Assembly (NCBI GenBank): GCA_030834165.1
Contig: JAURFU010000001.1
Location: 103,224-167,223, forward strand
From: Verrucomicrobiota bacterium
GTDB taxonomy: Bacteria > Verrucomicrobiota > Verrucomicrobiia > Opitutales > UBA953
Length of the DNA: 64,000 nucleotides
Reading direction: 5' to 3'
Below the pieces are notes generated by a model. It did not search any database, was not told where the DNA came from, and saw only the letters and a program-made list of their open reading frames with translations. Positions 55,971 through 64,000 of this stretch are shown here, piece after piece (the first letter of the stretch is position 1; every line of letters starts with the position of its first letter). A program made the position numbers and the translations under genes.

Positions 55971-58900
55971 GCGAATCTGATTTCGAAAAGAAAGCCGACA
56001 CCGGACGCCGGGTGCTCGACACGCTCGCCTCGCTCAAGCTGACGGTCTTCCTGCTGGTGCTCTCGATGCTGCTCGTGCTGCTCGGGACGCTCGAACAGGT
56101 CCACTGGGGCGTCTGGCACGTGCAGAAGGTCTACTTCTCTTCCTGGTATTGCTTCTACCCGATGGATGACACCGCTCCGCTGCAGATGCCTCTGCCGGGC
56201 GGCTTCCTCATCGGCGCCCTGCTCGTCATCAACCTGGCCTTCGCGCACTTCCGCCACTTCAAGGCCACCGCCGCGAAAGTCGGCATCAGCATGATCCACG
56301 CCGGCCTGCTTCTCCTGCTCATCGGCGGCTTCATCACGGCCGTCTACCAGGAAGAGTCCGCGATGATCGTCCCCGAAGGCGAGAGCCGCGACTTCTCCGA
56401 GGCTTTCCGCGAGTTCGAATTCGCCCTCGTCGAGAAAGGCGAGAAAGCCGACCAGGTCGTGGTCGTGCCTGATTCGATCTTCCGCGCCATCGCCGCCAAG
56501 CAGTCGCCCGACACGGTCGAACTGCCCGGCACGCCCTTCAAGCTGAAGGTGCACGCGTATCACCCCAACGCGATGCTCCGCGCCAAGTCCCAGATGCCCG
56601 ACGGCATCGCGATCAAGGCGACCCAAGGCATCGGCGCCCGCACCGAGCTGGCCTACAAGCCGGAGCCCGAAAGCTACGACGACAACAAGCCCAACGCGCC
56701 GACGGCCATCGTCGAACTGCTCAAGGGCGCCCAGTCCGCCGGCGTCTGGATCGTGAACCTCAACCTGACCGAGAACTTCGACGCCCAGTCGTTCGAGGAC
56801 GCCGGCAAGACCTACCAGGTCTCGCTGCGTCGCGTCCGCTATTACGTCCCCTTCACCCTGCGCCTCGACAAGTTCACCCACGAGAAATACCCGGGGACGA
56901 ACACGCCTCGCCGCTTCGCGAGCGACGTGACGATCAAGGAAGGCGCCGGCTCCTTCGCCTACAACATCTCGATGAACCAGCCGCTCCGGCACGCCGGCCT
57001 GACGTTCTTCCAGTCCAGCTTCGGCAGCACCAAGGACGGCAAGGACCTCAGCGTCCTCCAGGTCGTCCGCAATCCGGGCTGGCTCATCCCTTACGTCTCC
57101 GTCGCGGTGATGTCGCTCGGCCTCCTCTGGCACTTCGGCTTCTCGCTGCTCCGCTTCCTGCGCGGCCGCGCCGCCAAGGCCGCCGCGGTCCTCGCGCTCG
57201 GCTTCCTCTCGGCGACCGCCGAGGCCGCCGCCGCCGGCTGGAACACCCGTGAGTTCGGCGAAATCCCCGTGCAGAGCGGCGGACGCATCGTGCCGATCGA
57301 GACCCTCGCCACCGGCTCGCTCCTGCAGATGCGCGCCCGCACGTCCGTCGCGCTCTCCAAGCTCGAGCGCGTCGCCTTCGGCCAGCGTCCGTCCACCTGG
57401 ACCGCCGAACAGCGCGCCGAGATCGCCAAGGAACTCCCGACCCTCGACACCAACCTTCAGGCGATGCTCGAGAAGCGGCCGGTCCGCCTGACCGGCGGCT
57501 CGGTCTCGGCGATCGACTGGCTGATCGAAGTCTCCTTCCGCGCCCCCGTCGCGCGCCACCTGCCGACGTTCCGCGTCGAACACCCCAACGTGCTCAAGCG
57601 CGTCGGCGGCGACCCGGAGAAGAGCCTCTACGTGAGCTGGGACGGCATCCTGAAGAACAGCGCCGAGCTCAGCAAGGCCGCCGAAAAGGCCCGCAAGACC
57701 GCCCAGGCCGACCGCGACGCCGAAGACCGCGCCCTCCTCAACCTCGAAGGCGCCGCCCGCCAGTATGCGGCGCTCAGCATGACGTTCATCCCCGGCGACC
57801 TCCCGGCCGACGTCCCCGCCCGCCGCGAATACGCCGCGTGGATCTCCGCGCTCAACCGCGCGCTGGCCGAGATGAACGCCAGCCGCTCCGGCCAGGCCTT
57901 CGACCCCGAGCTGCAGAAGACCGTCCGCACGTTCGTCGAACGCTACCAGGAATTCGAACGCGAAGGCGCCATCGGCCTCATGCCGCCCAAGGATCCGGAT
58001 TCCGTCGAACGCTGGGACAACCTCGGCGGCTCCCTGCTGGGCATCATCAAAGACCAGAAGACCCATCGCGCCGGCCTCGCCGAGGACGGCCTGATTACCC
58101 GCTACGCCGACTTCTCCATGGCCTGGCGCGAGGGCAAGGACGACGAGTGCGCCCGCCTGACGTCCGCCATCTCCGCCTCCCTCAAGGGAAGGTGGACGCC
58201 CAAGGCCGAAGCCGAAGCCGCCTTCGGCCGCCTGCAGCCCTTCTACTGGCTGCTCATCGCCTACTTCATCACGGTCACCTTGGTCCTCGGTTCTTGGCTG
58301 ACCGGATCCGAGCCCATGCGCGCGTGGGCCTACCGCCTGCTCGTCCTCTGCTTCGTGCTGCACACGCTCGCCCTCGGCTACCGCATGTGGCTCCACGGCC
58401 GCCCGCCGGTGACGAACCTCTACTCGTCGGGCATCTTCGTCGCCTGGGGCGCCGTCGCCCTCGGCATCATGCTCGAACGCGTCTGGAAGAACGGCATCGG
58501 CGCCGCCGCCACCGGGCTCACGGGCTTCGTCTCGCTGATCGTGGCCCATAACCTCGGCCTCTCCGGCGAAGACAACCTCGAGAGCGTCCGCGCGGTGCTC
58601 GACTCCAACTTCTGGCTGGCGACCCACGTGACCATCGTGACCTTGGGCTACTCGGCCACCTTCGTGGCGGGCCTCCTCGGCGCCCTGCACCTCGGCCTCC
58701 GCGCCTTCAAGGCCGACTACCACTGGGGCGACAGCGTGGCCCGCGCGGCTTACGGCATCCTCGCCTTCGCGGTCCTCGCGAGCTTCATCGGCACGATGCT
58801 GGGGGGCATCTGGGCCGACCAGAGCTGGGGCCGCTTCTGGGGCTGGGACCCCAAGGAGAACGGCGCGATCCTCATCGTGCTCTGGTGCGCCATCTGCCTG

Positions 58901-59140
58901 CACGCCCGCTGGGGCGGGCTCGTCCGCCGCGAAGGCCTCATGCAGCTCCTCGTCTTCGGCAACATCGTGACGGCCTGGTCCTGGTTCGGCACCAACCTCC
59001 TCGGGGTCGGCCTCCACAGCTACGGCTTCACCGAACAGGGTTCCTTCTGGCTCTACTACGTCTTCGTCCCCTCCCAGCTCGCGCTCATCGCGCTCGGCTG
59101 GCTCCCGGACCGCTCGAAGTCCGTGCATCAGAGCGCATGA
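55967..59140 (+). CDS. Fused ResB-CcsA cytochrome c maturation protein (System II)
   Basis: 1057 residues from a GTG overlapping the previous stop. The N-terminal half is ResB-like: LKLTVFLLVLSMLLVLLG, MIHAGLLLLLIGGFITAVYQ, a large periplasmic loop and a further helix near 370-395. The C-terminal half is CcsA-like: the heme-handling WWD region is WGRFWGWDPKEN at about residues 953-964, and flanking His are in FWLATHVTIVTLGYS and GVGLHSYGF. Such fusions deliver heme and ligate it to CxxCH of apocytochromes. The gene fits with the DsbD and TlpA-like proteins here and could serve the CALCH cytochrome encoded at 43136. Coupled to the NusG paralogue downstream by ATGA. Confidence 0.92.
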   Translation: MSESDFEKKADTGRRVLDTLASLKLTVFLLVLSMLLVLLGTLEQVHWGVWHVQKVYFSSWYCFYPMDDTAPLQMPLPGGFLIGALLVINLAFAHFRHFKATAAKVGISMIHAGLLLLLIGGFITAVYQEESAMIVPEGESRDFSEAFREFEFALVEKGEKADQVVVVPDSIFRAIAAKQSPDTVELPGTPFKLKVHAYHPNAMLRAKSQMPDGIAIKATQGIGARTELAYKPEPESYDDNKPNAPTAIVELLKGAQSAGVWIVNLNLTENFDAQSFEDAGKTYQVSLRRVRYYVPFTLRLDKFTHEKYPGTNTPRRFASDVTIKEGAGSFAYNISMNQPLRHAGLTFFQSSFGSTKDGKDLSVLQVVRNPGWLIPYVSVAVMSLGLLWHFGFSLLRFLRGRAAKAAAVLALGFLSATAEAAAAGWNTREFGEIPVQSGGRIVPIETLATGSLLQMRARTSVALSKLERVAFGQRPSTWTAEQRAEIAKELPTLDTNLQAMLEKRPVRLTGGSVSAIDWLIEVSFRAPVARHLPTFRVEHPNVLKRVGGDPEKSLYVSWDGILKNSAELSKAAEKARKTAQADRDAEDRALLNLEGAARQYAALSMTFIPGDLPADVPARREYAAWISALNRALAEMNASRSGQAFDPELQKTVRTFVERYQEFEREGAIGLMPPKDPDSVERWDNLGGSLLGIIKDQKTHRAGLAEDGLITRYADFSMAWREGKDDECARLTSAISASLKGRWTPKAEAEAAFGRLQPFYWLLIAYFITVTLVLGSWLTGSEPMRAWAYRLLVLCFVLHTLALGYRMWLHGRPPVTNLYSSGIFVAWGAVALGIMLERVWKNGIGAAATGLTGFVSLIVAHNLGLSGEDNLESVRAVLDSNFWLATHVTIVTLGYSATFVAGLLGALHLGLRAFKADYHWGDSVARAAYGILAFAVLASFIGTMLGGIWADQSWGRFWGWDPKENGAILIVLWCAICLHARWGGLVRREGLMQLLVFGNIVTAWSWFGTNLLGVGLHSYGFTEQGSFWLYYVFVPSQLALIALGWLPDRSKSVHQSA

Positions 59141-59661
59141 CCGAAGCCGTCGGCCCGACCTGGTTCTGCATCAAGGCCAAGCCTCGCCAGGAGGCGGTGG
59201 CGGTGCAGAACCTACGGGCCATCGGCGTCGAGGAACTCGTCTTCCCCCGCCTGCGACGCACGCGGCGCGGCCACGACAAGAACAAGGTCGTCGTCGAACC
59301 GCTTTTCCCTGGCTACGTGTTCGCGCGCTTCGACCCGATGGAATTCCAATCGACGATCCGCAGCACCCGCGGCGTCCTTCACCTCGTCAGCCGCGAAGGC
59401 CGACCGGTCGACGTCGCGCAGGCCGTCATCGACGAACTCAACGCGCTCGGACCGGAGGCCATCTTGTCGATGCTCGACGAGGAACTGAAGATCGGCGCCA
59501 AAGCCCGCGTGATCCGCGGCATCTTCGCCGGCTCCGCAGGCGAGGTCATCCGTCTGGAGTCCCCGCAGAAACGCATCGCGCTCCTGCTCTCGATCCTCGG
59601 CTCCGACCAACCCGTCGAACTCCCGCTCGACGACGTCGAAAGCCTCCCCGACGAGGCCTAA
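59137..59661 (+). CDS. NusG/RfaH-family transcription antitermination protein (NusG paralogue)
   Basis: 174 residues. The NGN domain begins at TWFCIKAKPRQEAVAVQNL and includes VVVEPLFPGYVFARFDP, as in RfaH/NusG. A KOW-containing C-terminal domain has IGAKARVIRGIFAGSAGEVI. It is not beside secE or rplK, so it is probably a specialised paralogue that binds RNA polymerase and promotes read-through or coupling at particular operons. The ATGA overlap with resB-ccsA is unusual for the family, whose specialised members generally sit with polysaccharide operons. Target operons are unknown. Confidence 0.87.
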   Translation: MTEAVGPTWFCIKAKPRQEAVAVQNLRAIGVEELVFPRLRRTRRGHDKNKVVVEPLFPGYVFARFDPMEFQSTIRSTRGVLHLVSREGRPVDVAQAVIDELNALGPEAILSMLDEELKIGAKARVIRGIFAGSAGEVIRLESPQKRIALLLSILGSDQPVELPLDDVESLPDEA

Positions 59662-59676
59662 ATAAACTGGCCCAAG

Positions 59677-59698
59677 CCCTAGCCCTGCCCCTAGCCCT
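59677..59698. repeat. Short direct repeat between the NusG paralogue and yhcH
   Basis: The 10-mer CCCTAGCCCT occurs at 59677-59686 and 59689-59698, separated by two bases, within the 43-bp gap between genes. It could be a recognition site, slippage product or genomic simple repeat. Confidence 0.55.
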
Positions 59699-59704
59699 TT
59701 CTCC

Positions 59705-60166
59705 ATGCTCCTCGACCAACTCTCCGCCTCCGCCGCCTACGAGTCGCTACACCCGCTCTTTCCGCAGGCTTTTGCTTACCTCCGCGCCTTCGACGTGAAC
59801 ACGCCCGACGGCAAATATGAGCTCCAAGGTCAGGACCTCGTCGCGATCGTCCAGCGTTACCAGACGGCTCCTTCCGCCGACAAGATGTGGGAAGCCCATC
59901 AGGTCTACGGCGATATCCAAGTCGTCTATCAAGGCCTCGAACTTTGCGGCCATACCGACCAGAAGACGCTCGTCGTGACGAAGCCTTATATCGCCGAAAA
60001 GGACGTCGAGAAATATGCCGCACCGACGACCCCTTCCGCGCTCCTGACCCTCGGTCGTGGCAATTTCGCGGTCTTCCATCCGCAGGACGGCCACCAGCCC
60101 GGCGTGCAGGTCGGCGCCCCGGCCGAGATCCTTAAGGTGGTCATCAAGTTCCGCCTCAAGGTCTGA
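59705..60166 (+). CDS. YhcH/YjgK/YiaL family protein (DUF386)
   Basis: 153 residues, cytoplasmic, full length for the family. MWEAHQVYGDIQVVYQGLE matches the conserved His-x-x-x-x-Asp-Ile-Gln pattern, and GNFAVFHPQDGHQPGVQVG holds the metal-binding His and Asp cluster. The fold is a cupin-like beta sandwich. Members are linked to sialic acid and N-glycolylneuraminate catabolism in other bacteria. That would suit the sialidase at 25258, but no other sialic acid genes are in the window. Confidence 0.9.
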   Translation: MLLDQLSASAAYESLHPLFPQAFAYLRAFDVNTPDGKYELQGQDLVAIVQRYQTAPSADKMWEAHQVYGDIQVVYQGLELCGHTDQKTLVVTKPYIAEKDVEKYAAPTTPSALLTLGRGNFAVFHPQDGHQPGVQVGAPAEILKVVIKFRLKV

Positions 60167-60212
60167 GCGGCTTGCAACTTCGGCCGCTTGGCGGTGTCCT
60201 AAGGACAACCCC

Positions 60213-61151
60213 ATGCGCCGCTCCCTGCTCTCCCTCCTGGCCCTCGTCCTGACCTGCGCGCTCGCCGGCGCCCAAGAAGTCACCCGCGTCTCCGATGTCA
60301 TCTACGCCAAGCACGACGGCGTGGCGCTGACGTTGGACGTCTTCACGCCGGCCAAGCCCAATGGCGCGGCCGTCATCAAGATCGTCAGCGGCGGCTGGAA
60401 CTCCAACCACAACGGCATCAACGACGGCGGCTGGCCGAAGCACGGCTTCACGACCTTCGTCGTGGTGCACGGCACGCAGCCGCGCTTCCACATCGACGAG
60501 ATCGTCGCGGACCTGCAGCGCTCCGTCCGCTTCGTCCGCGCCAACGCCGCCAGGTTCGGCATCGACCCCAACAAGATCGGCGTCACCGGCGGCAGCGCCG
60601 GCGGACACCTCAGCCTGATGCTCGGCACCCGCGTGCTCGCGGCCAACCCGAAGTCCAAGGACCCGGTCGAACACGTGAGCTCGGCCGTGAACGCCGTGGC
60701 CTGCTATTACCCCCCGGTCGACTTCCTCAACTGGGCCAAGGAAGGCGACAGCAAGGAGGGCATCGGTCCGCTCACCACCCGCGCCCCGGCTTTCGGCCCG
60801 ATCGTCACCACCGCCGAAGGACGCGAACGCGCCGGACGTGAGCTCTCGCCTCTCTACTGGATCAGCGCCCAGACGCCCCCGACGTTCATCGTCCAAGGCG
60901 ACGCCGACCCGCTGGTGCCCGACTCCCAGGCCCGTCGCTACCACGCCCGTGCCAAGGAAGTCGGCGCCCAGAGCGACGTCCTCATCCGTCTCGGCGCCGC
61001 CCACGGCGGCTGGGTCGAGATGGCCGACGACAACGTCCGCATGGCCGAATGGTTCAGCCTGCACCTCCTCGGTCAGCAGCCGGCCAAGCCCTTCACGTTC
61101 GACGTGCACACCCTGCCCAGCACGCCGGCGCCCAAGAAGGCCAAGAAGTAA
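60213..61151 (+). CDS. Secreted alpha/beta hydrolase
   Basis: 312 residues with a signal peptide (LLSLLALVLTCALAGAQ). IGVTGGSAGGHLSL is the nucleophile elbow (Gly-x-Ser-x-Gly), PTFIVQGDADPLVPDSQ carries the Asp and LGAAHGGWVEM the His of the triad. IVSGGWNSNHNG is the oxyanion-side loop of the BD-FAE/esterase type. It probably removes acyl groups from a glycan or small ester outside the cytoplasm. The C-terminus is basic (PAPKKAKK). The start follows from the signal peptide; the longer reading frame overlaps the upstream gene. Confidence 0.85.
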   Translation: MRRSLLSLLALVLTCALAGAQEVTRVSDVIYAKHDGVALTLDVFTPAKPNGAAVIKIVSGGWNSNHNGINDGGWPKHGFTTFVVVHGTQPRFHIDEIVADLQRSVRFVRANAARFGIDPNKIGVTGGSAGGHLSLMLGTRVLAANPKSKDPVEHVSSAVNAVACYYPPVDFLNWAKEGDSKEGIGPLTTRAPAFGPIVTTAEGRERAGRELSPLYWISAQTPPTFIVQGDADPLVPDSQARRYHARAKEVGAQSDVLIRLGAAHGGWVEMADDNVRMAEWFSLHLLGQQPAKPFTFDVHTLPSTPAPKKAKK

Positions 61152-61211
61152 GGCCCGTCGGCGGATAGGTTTACGCTGGCAGGAAAGCCCGGCTGTTTCC
61201 ATAAAGACGGC

Positions 61212-61916
61212 ATGGTTTCGCCTTGCCGACTCATCCTCGCCCTCGACGTCGAGACCAAGGAGGAAGCCTTGGCGCTCGCCCGCCCCCTCGCCGGCAACCT
61301 CGCCTGGGTGAAGCTCGGCCTGCAGCTCTTCACCCGCCACGGCCCGGGCATCGTCGACGAATTCCACGCGCTCGGCTTCAAGGTCTTCCTCGACCTGAAG
61401 TTCCACGACATCCCGAACACGGTCTCGTCCGCGATCAAGAGCCTCAAGGGTCGCCCCTGCTCGCTCCTCACCATCCACGCCTGCGGCGGCCCCGAGATGA
61501 TCGCCCGTGCGGCCGAAGCCGCGAAGTCCGCCCTGCCTCATTGCACGGTGCTCGGCGTCACGGTCCTCACGTCCATGGATCAGGCTCAGCTTTCCGCCAC
61601 GGGCGTCGCCCGCACGCCGGAAGAACAGGTCCGCCTCCTCGGCCGCATGGCCATCGGCGCCGGCATCGGCGGCCTCGTCTGCTCGCCCCTCGAACTTCCC
61701 GTCCTCCGCGGCGACCTCGGCGCCGGCCCGACGCTCGTGACCCCGGGCATCCGTTACCCTGACGCCGCCGGCGACGACCAGAACCGCATCATGACGCCCG
61801 CCCAAGCCGCCGCCGCGGGCGCGAGCTTCATCGTCGTGGGTCGTCCGATCCTCAAGGCCAAGGATCCGGCCGCCGAGACGCTCCGTATCCGCCGCGACAT
61901 CGGCGAGAGCGCATGA
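61212..61916 (+). CDS. pyrF: Orotidine 5'-phosphate decarboxylase
   Basis: 234 residues. The catalytic quartet DxKxxD is in FLDLKFHDIPNTV (D61, K63, D66). RLILALDVETKEEALAL opens the barrel, and the phosphate-binding C-terminal loop is in TPGIRYPD and ASFIVVGRPIL. It performs the last step of UMP synthesis. The stop codon overlaps ispD by ATGA, so the two are coupled, although they belong to different pathways. Confidence 0.95.
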   Translation: MVSPCRLILALDVETKEEALALARPLAGNLAWVKLGLQLFTRHGPGIVDEFHALGFKVFLDLKFHDIPNTVSSAIKSLKGRPCSLLTIHACGGPEMIARAAEAAKSALPHCTVLGVTVLTSMDQAQLSATGVARTPEEQVRLLGRMAIGAGIGGLVCSPLELPVLRGDLGAGPTLVTPGIRYPDAAGDDQNRIMTPAQAAAAGASFIVVGRPILKAKDPAAETLRIRRDIGESA

Positions 61917-62617
61917 GCGCCGGCGACGATATCCTCATCCTCCTCGCCGCGGGTTCCGCCCGGCGCATGCAGTCCGTCGTCGACGACAAGACCACCGCGC
62001 TCCTCGCCGGAAAGCCGGTCTTCGTGCATTCGCTCCAGTCCTTCCTCAGCACCGGCCTCATCGGCCAAGTCGTCATCACGTATCGCGACGCCGCCCAGCT
62101 CGCCAAGCTGCAGGAACTGCTCGCCACCCACCTCCCGTCCGCCTCCGCGGTCAGGTTCGTGCCCGGCGGCGAATCCCGCCAGGATTCCGTGCTCGCGGCC
62201 TTGAACACCTGCGAAGGCCACGCCGGCCTGGTGCACATCCACGACGGCGCCCGACCGCTGGTCTCCGCCGACGCGATCCGCAAGGTGCGTGCGAAGGCCT
62301 CCGAGACCGGCGCCGCCATCCTCGCCGGCCGCGCCGCCGATACCGTCAAGATCGCCAAGGCGAATTCGGCTTCCGTCGAGACTTCGCCCGACCGCGGACT
62401 GGTCTGGACGGCCGAGACGCCGCAGGTCTTCCGCACGGCCGTCGTGCTCAAGGCCTACCGCAAGGTCGCCGAACTGCAGCGCAAGGTCACCGACGACAGT
62501 TCCGCCGTGGAGTTCGTCGGCCAGGACGTGTCCTTGGTCGAGAACCCCTCGGTGAACCTCAAGCTGACGCGTCCCGCGGACTTCGTCCTGGCGGAAGCGA
62601 TCCTGAAGACGCGCTGA
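61913..62617 (+). CDS. ispD: 2-C-methyl-D-erythritol 4-phosphate cytidylyltransferase
   Basis: 234 residues. The nucleotide-binding loop is LLAAGSARRMQ (a modified AAGxGxRMG). VPGGESRQDSVLAAL and HIHDGARPLVS are family blocks, and VWTAETPQVF and TDDSSAVEFVG the C-terminal ones. It makes CDP-methylerythritol in the non-mevalonate isoprenoid pathway. The gene converges with the small protein gene at 62622; their stop codons lie within the palindrome CTGAGCGCTCAG. Confidence 0.93.
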   Translation: MSAGDDILILLAAGSARRMQSVVDDKTTALLAGKPVFVHSLQSFLSTGLIGQVVITYRDAAQLAKLQELLATHLPSASAVRFVPGGESRQDSVLAALNTCEGHAGLVHIHDGARPLVSADAIRKVRAKASETGAAILAGRAADTVKIAKANSASVETSPDRGLVWTAETPQVFRTAVVLKAYRKVAELQRKVTDDSSAVEFVGQDVSLVENPSVNLKLTRPADFVLAEAILKTR

Positions 62618-62625
62618 GCGCTCAG
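62614..62625. repeat. Palindrome spanning the stop codons of ispD and the facing gene
   Basis: CTGAGCGCTCAG is a perfect 12-bp palindrome. Its halves contain TGA stops on opposite strands (62615-62617 and 62622-62624). It could be a minimal shared terminator or simply reflect the identical stop contexts. Confidence 0.5.
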
Positions 62626-63092
62626 TAGCCGGCCTGACGGAGAGCGGCGTCCAGCTTGACCTGGAAGTCCGTGATGTCCTGCGGCGTCGGACGATAACCC
62701 GGGGTGCGCGCGGCCATGCCCGGACGGCCCTGATGGTCGATATACCAGTCGGCCTTTTCACCGTCGGAGAAAGTGACGTGTCCGCTGACCATCGCATGCG
62801 GCTGGGCGATCGTGTCGACCTCGACGGTGACGACCCCGGCGCCCTGGGCGGTTTCGGGGGCCGGCGCGGCCTCCTCGGCGGGAGCGGCTTCGGCGGCGGC
62901 TTCTTCCGGCTTCTTGGGCTCCTCCTTCTCGATGAGGGAAAGGTTGAGGTCGTCGACGAGGAAACGGACGTCCATGTAGGTCATCGAGACTTCAAGCTGG
63001 GAGGACAGGCGCTCCTGGATCTGCGAGAGCGTCGCACCTTCGGTCACCCAGGCGGAGACCTTGGTGATCTGTTCGGGAGTCAGTTTGGCCAT
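62622..63092 (-). CDS. Small conserved protein of unknown function, coiled/helical N-terminus with acidic linker
   Basis: 156 residues. An N-terminal helical region (KLTPEQITKVSAWVTEGATL; LEVSMTYMDVRFLVDDLNL) resembles a small DNA-binding or helix-turn-helix-like fold. A Glu/Ala/Pro-rich linker (about 55-85) leads to a C-terminal beta-rich region with HAMVSGHVTFSDGEKADWYIDHQGRPGM. No signal peptide. No named family is recognised. The start codon lies in a 7-bp hairpin (63084-63103). It faces ispD and diverges from menB. Confidence 0.62.
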   Translation of the reverse strand: MAKLTPEQITKVSAWVTEGATLSQIQERLSSQLEVSMTYMDVRFLVDDLNLSLIEKEEPKKPEEAAAEAAPAEEAAPAPETAQGAGVVTVEVDTIAQPHAMVSGHVTFSDGEKADWYIDHQGRPGMAARTPGYRPTPQDITDFQVKLDAALRQAGY

Positions 63093-63103
63093 AGGAGGCC
63101 AAA
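63084..63103 (-). promoter_or_regulatory. Hairpin surrounding the start codon of the small conserved gene
   Basis: TTTGGCC (63084-63090) and GGCCAAA (63097-63103) form a perfect 7-bp stem with a 6-nt loop. The start codon (63090-63092) overlaps the stem and loop, and the minus-strand leader reads CCTCCT rather than a purine-rich site. It could control initiation. Confidence 0.4.
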
Positions 63104-63184
63104 GTGCGGGAACCTCCGCCGATTTTCAAGCGTCCCGTCGCTTAATCGTTTGAAAACGTCCCCCCTCCCTCCAACTTAAGCCCC

Positions 63185-64000
63185 ATGCAGCCCGACCTCC
63201 GTTGGCAGAAGTGCGGCGAGTTTGCCGATATCGTCTATGAGAAGGCCGATGGCATCGCGCGCGTGACCATCAACCGCCCGAGCCGCCGCAACGCCTTCAC
63301 GCCCGACACGGTTTCCGAACTGCTGAAGGCCTTCGCCGACGCCCGCGACGACGCCACCATCGGCGTGGTGCTCCTCCGCGGAGCCAACCCCCAGCACGAC
63401 GGCAAGTTCGCCTTCTGCGCCGGCGGCGACCAGAAGATCCGCGGCGACAAGAAAGGCGGCTACGTCGGCAAGGACGGCGTGCCCCGCCTCAACGTGCTCG
63501 ACCTCCAGCGCCTCATCCGCTCGATGCCCAAGGTCGTCATCGCCCTGGTGGCCGGCTACGCCATAGGTGGCGGCCACGTGCTCCACGTCATCTGCGACCT
63601 CACCATCGCCGCCGACAACGCGGTCTTCGGCCAGACCGGCCCGAAGGTTGGCAGCTTCGACGGCGGCTTCGGTGCCTCCTACCTCGCCCGCATCGTCGGC
63701 CAGAAGAAGGCCCGCGAGATCTGGTATCTCTGCCGCCAATACGACGCCCAGCAGGCCCTCGAGATGGGGCTCGTCAACACGGTCGTGCCTTACGAGCAGC
63801 TCGACGCCGAAGGCGTGAAGTGGGCCCAGGAAATCCTGACGAAGAGCCCGCTCGCCATCCGCTGCCTGAAGTCCGCCTTCAACGCCGAGCTCGACGGCCA
63901 GGCCGGCATCCAGGAACTCTCGGGCAACGCCACCCTGCTCTATTATCTTTCGGAAGAGGGCGACGAAGGTCGCGCCGCTTGGAACGAGAAACGCGCTCCG
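63185..64000 (+). CDS. menB: 1,4-dihydroxy-2-naphthoyl-CoA synthase, 3' end outside the window
   Basis: 272 codons to the window edge, no stop. [15 protein letters not shown] is the crotonase entry strand, [13 protein letters not shown] an oxyanion-loop region, and [20 protein letters not shown] the second oxyanion part. [20 protein letters not shown] and [20 protein letters not shown] are characteristic of MenB rather than ordinary enoyl-CoA hydratases. It closes the second ring of menaquinone. Length so far equals typical MenB (about 270-300), so only a short tail is missing. Confidence 0.93.
   Translation, partial: MQPDLRWQKCGEFADIVYEKADGIARVTINRPSRRNAFTPDTVSELLKAFADARDDATIGVVLLRGANPQHDGKFAFCAGGDQKIRGDKKGGYVGKDGVPRLNVLDLQRLIRSMPKVVIALVAGYAIGGGHVLHVICDLTIAADNAVFGQTGPKVGSFDGGFGASYLARIVGQKKAREIWYLCRQYDAQQALEMGLVNTVVPYEQLDAEGVKWAQEILTKSPLAIRCLKSAFNAELDGQAGIQELSGNATLLYYLSEEGDEGRAAWNEKRAP

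Overview
The window is high-GC DNA (about two thirds G+C by eye) carrying 54 protein genes, two of them cut by the window ends, and one tRNA. The gene content points to Verrucomicrobiota, most likely an Opitutales-like aerobe. This rests on five secreted S1 sulfatases, a giant PVC-type SGNH/dehydrogenase/HEAT/cytochrome c protein, a fused ResB-CcsA cytochrome c maturation protein, DUF5722 and BNR-sialidase secreted enzymes, a dnaG-rpoD pair, MenB, and the near absence of Shine-Dalgarno sequences. The lineage is an inference from gene content; no rRNA gene is present.

Layout. 1-6.4 kb: a partial M16 peptidase diverges from prfB (no programmed frameshift), an ATP-grasp-like protein and a DsbD whose thioredoxin domain sits before the membrane domain. 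6.5-11.6 kb: an OmpA-type lipoprotein, a ThiF/MoeB-rhodanese, ruvX-truA, a PEBP protein and a HupE-like protein. 11.6-18.1 kb: sulfatase, glutaredoxin, then a sugar operon (mutarotase-like, cupin isomerase, TIM-barrel isomerase, Gfo/Idh/MocA dehydrogenase) closed by a terminator. 18.2-22.4 kb: a two-lobed retropepsin-like protein with its own sigma70 promoter, a double redoxin, DUF3293, a second sulfatase and tRNA-Ile2(CAU). 22.4-31.5 kb: a low-GC Sel1 protein beside the tRNA, a photolyase with reversed domain order, sialidase, a Sel1 lipoprotein, PhoD phosphatase, a Kv-type channel and a Tat-exported metallo-beta-lactamase-fold enzyme. 31.5-39 kb: a metzincin-like secreted protease, two sulfatases, an SGNH esterase and DUF5722. 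39-43 kb: FGGY kinase plus HAD-IIA hydrolase, and the tRNA-modification genes trhO and trmO. 43-53.8 kb: the giant cytochrome protein, a TPR lipoprotein, dnaG with a degraded zinc ribbon, rpoD with a Lys/Ala-rich tail, a small lipoprotein and ychF. 53.9-64 kb: a sulfatase, a lipoprotein, resB-ccsA, a NusG paralogue, YhcH, an alpha/beta hydrolase, pyrF, ispD, a small conserved protein and a partial menB.

Together the genes describe a respiring heterotroph attacking sulfated or sialylated polysaccharide. Secreted sulfatases, sialidase, esterase and glycosidase-like proteins act outside; sugar isomerases, dehydrogenase and kinase act inside. Cytochrome c maturation needs (DsbD, redoxins, ResB-CcsA) and menaquinone (MenB) are also covered. 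No CRISPR array, insertion sequence, prophage or rRNA operon was seen, and no gene-free stretch exceeds about 210 bases. The most unusual items are the bilobal retropepsin-like protein, the FAD-domain-first photolyase, the promoter plus G9 hairpin inside dnaG ahead of rpoD, the zinc-ligand loss in DnaG, the permuted DsbD, and Lys-rich C-terminal tails on several secreted enzymes.
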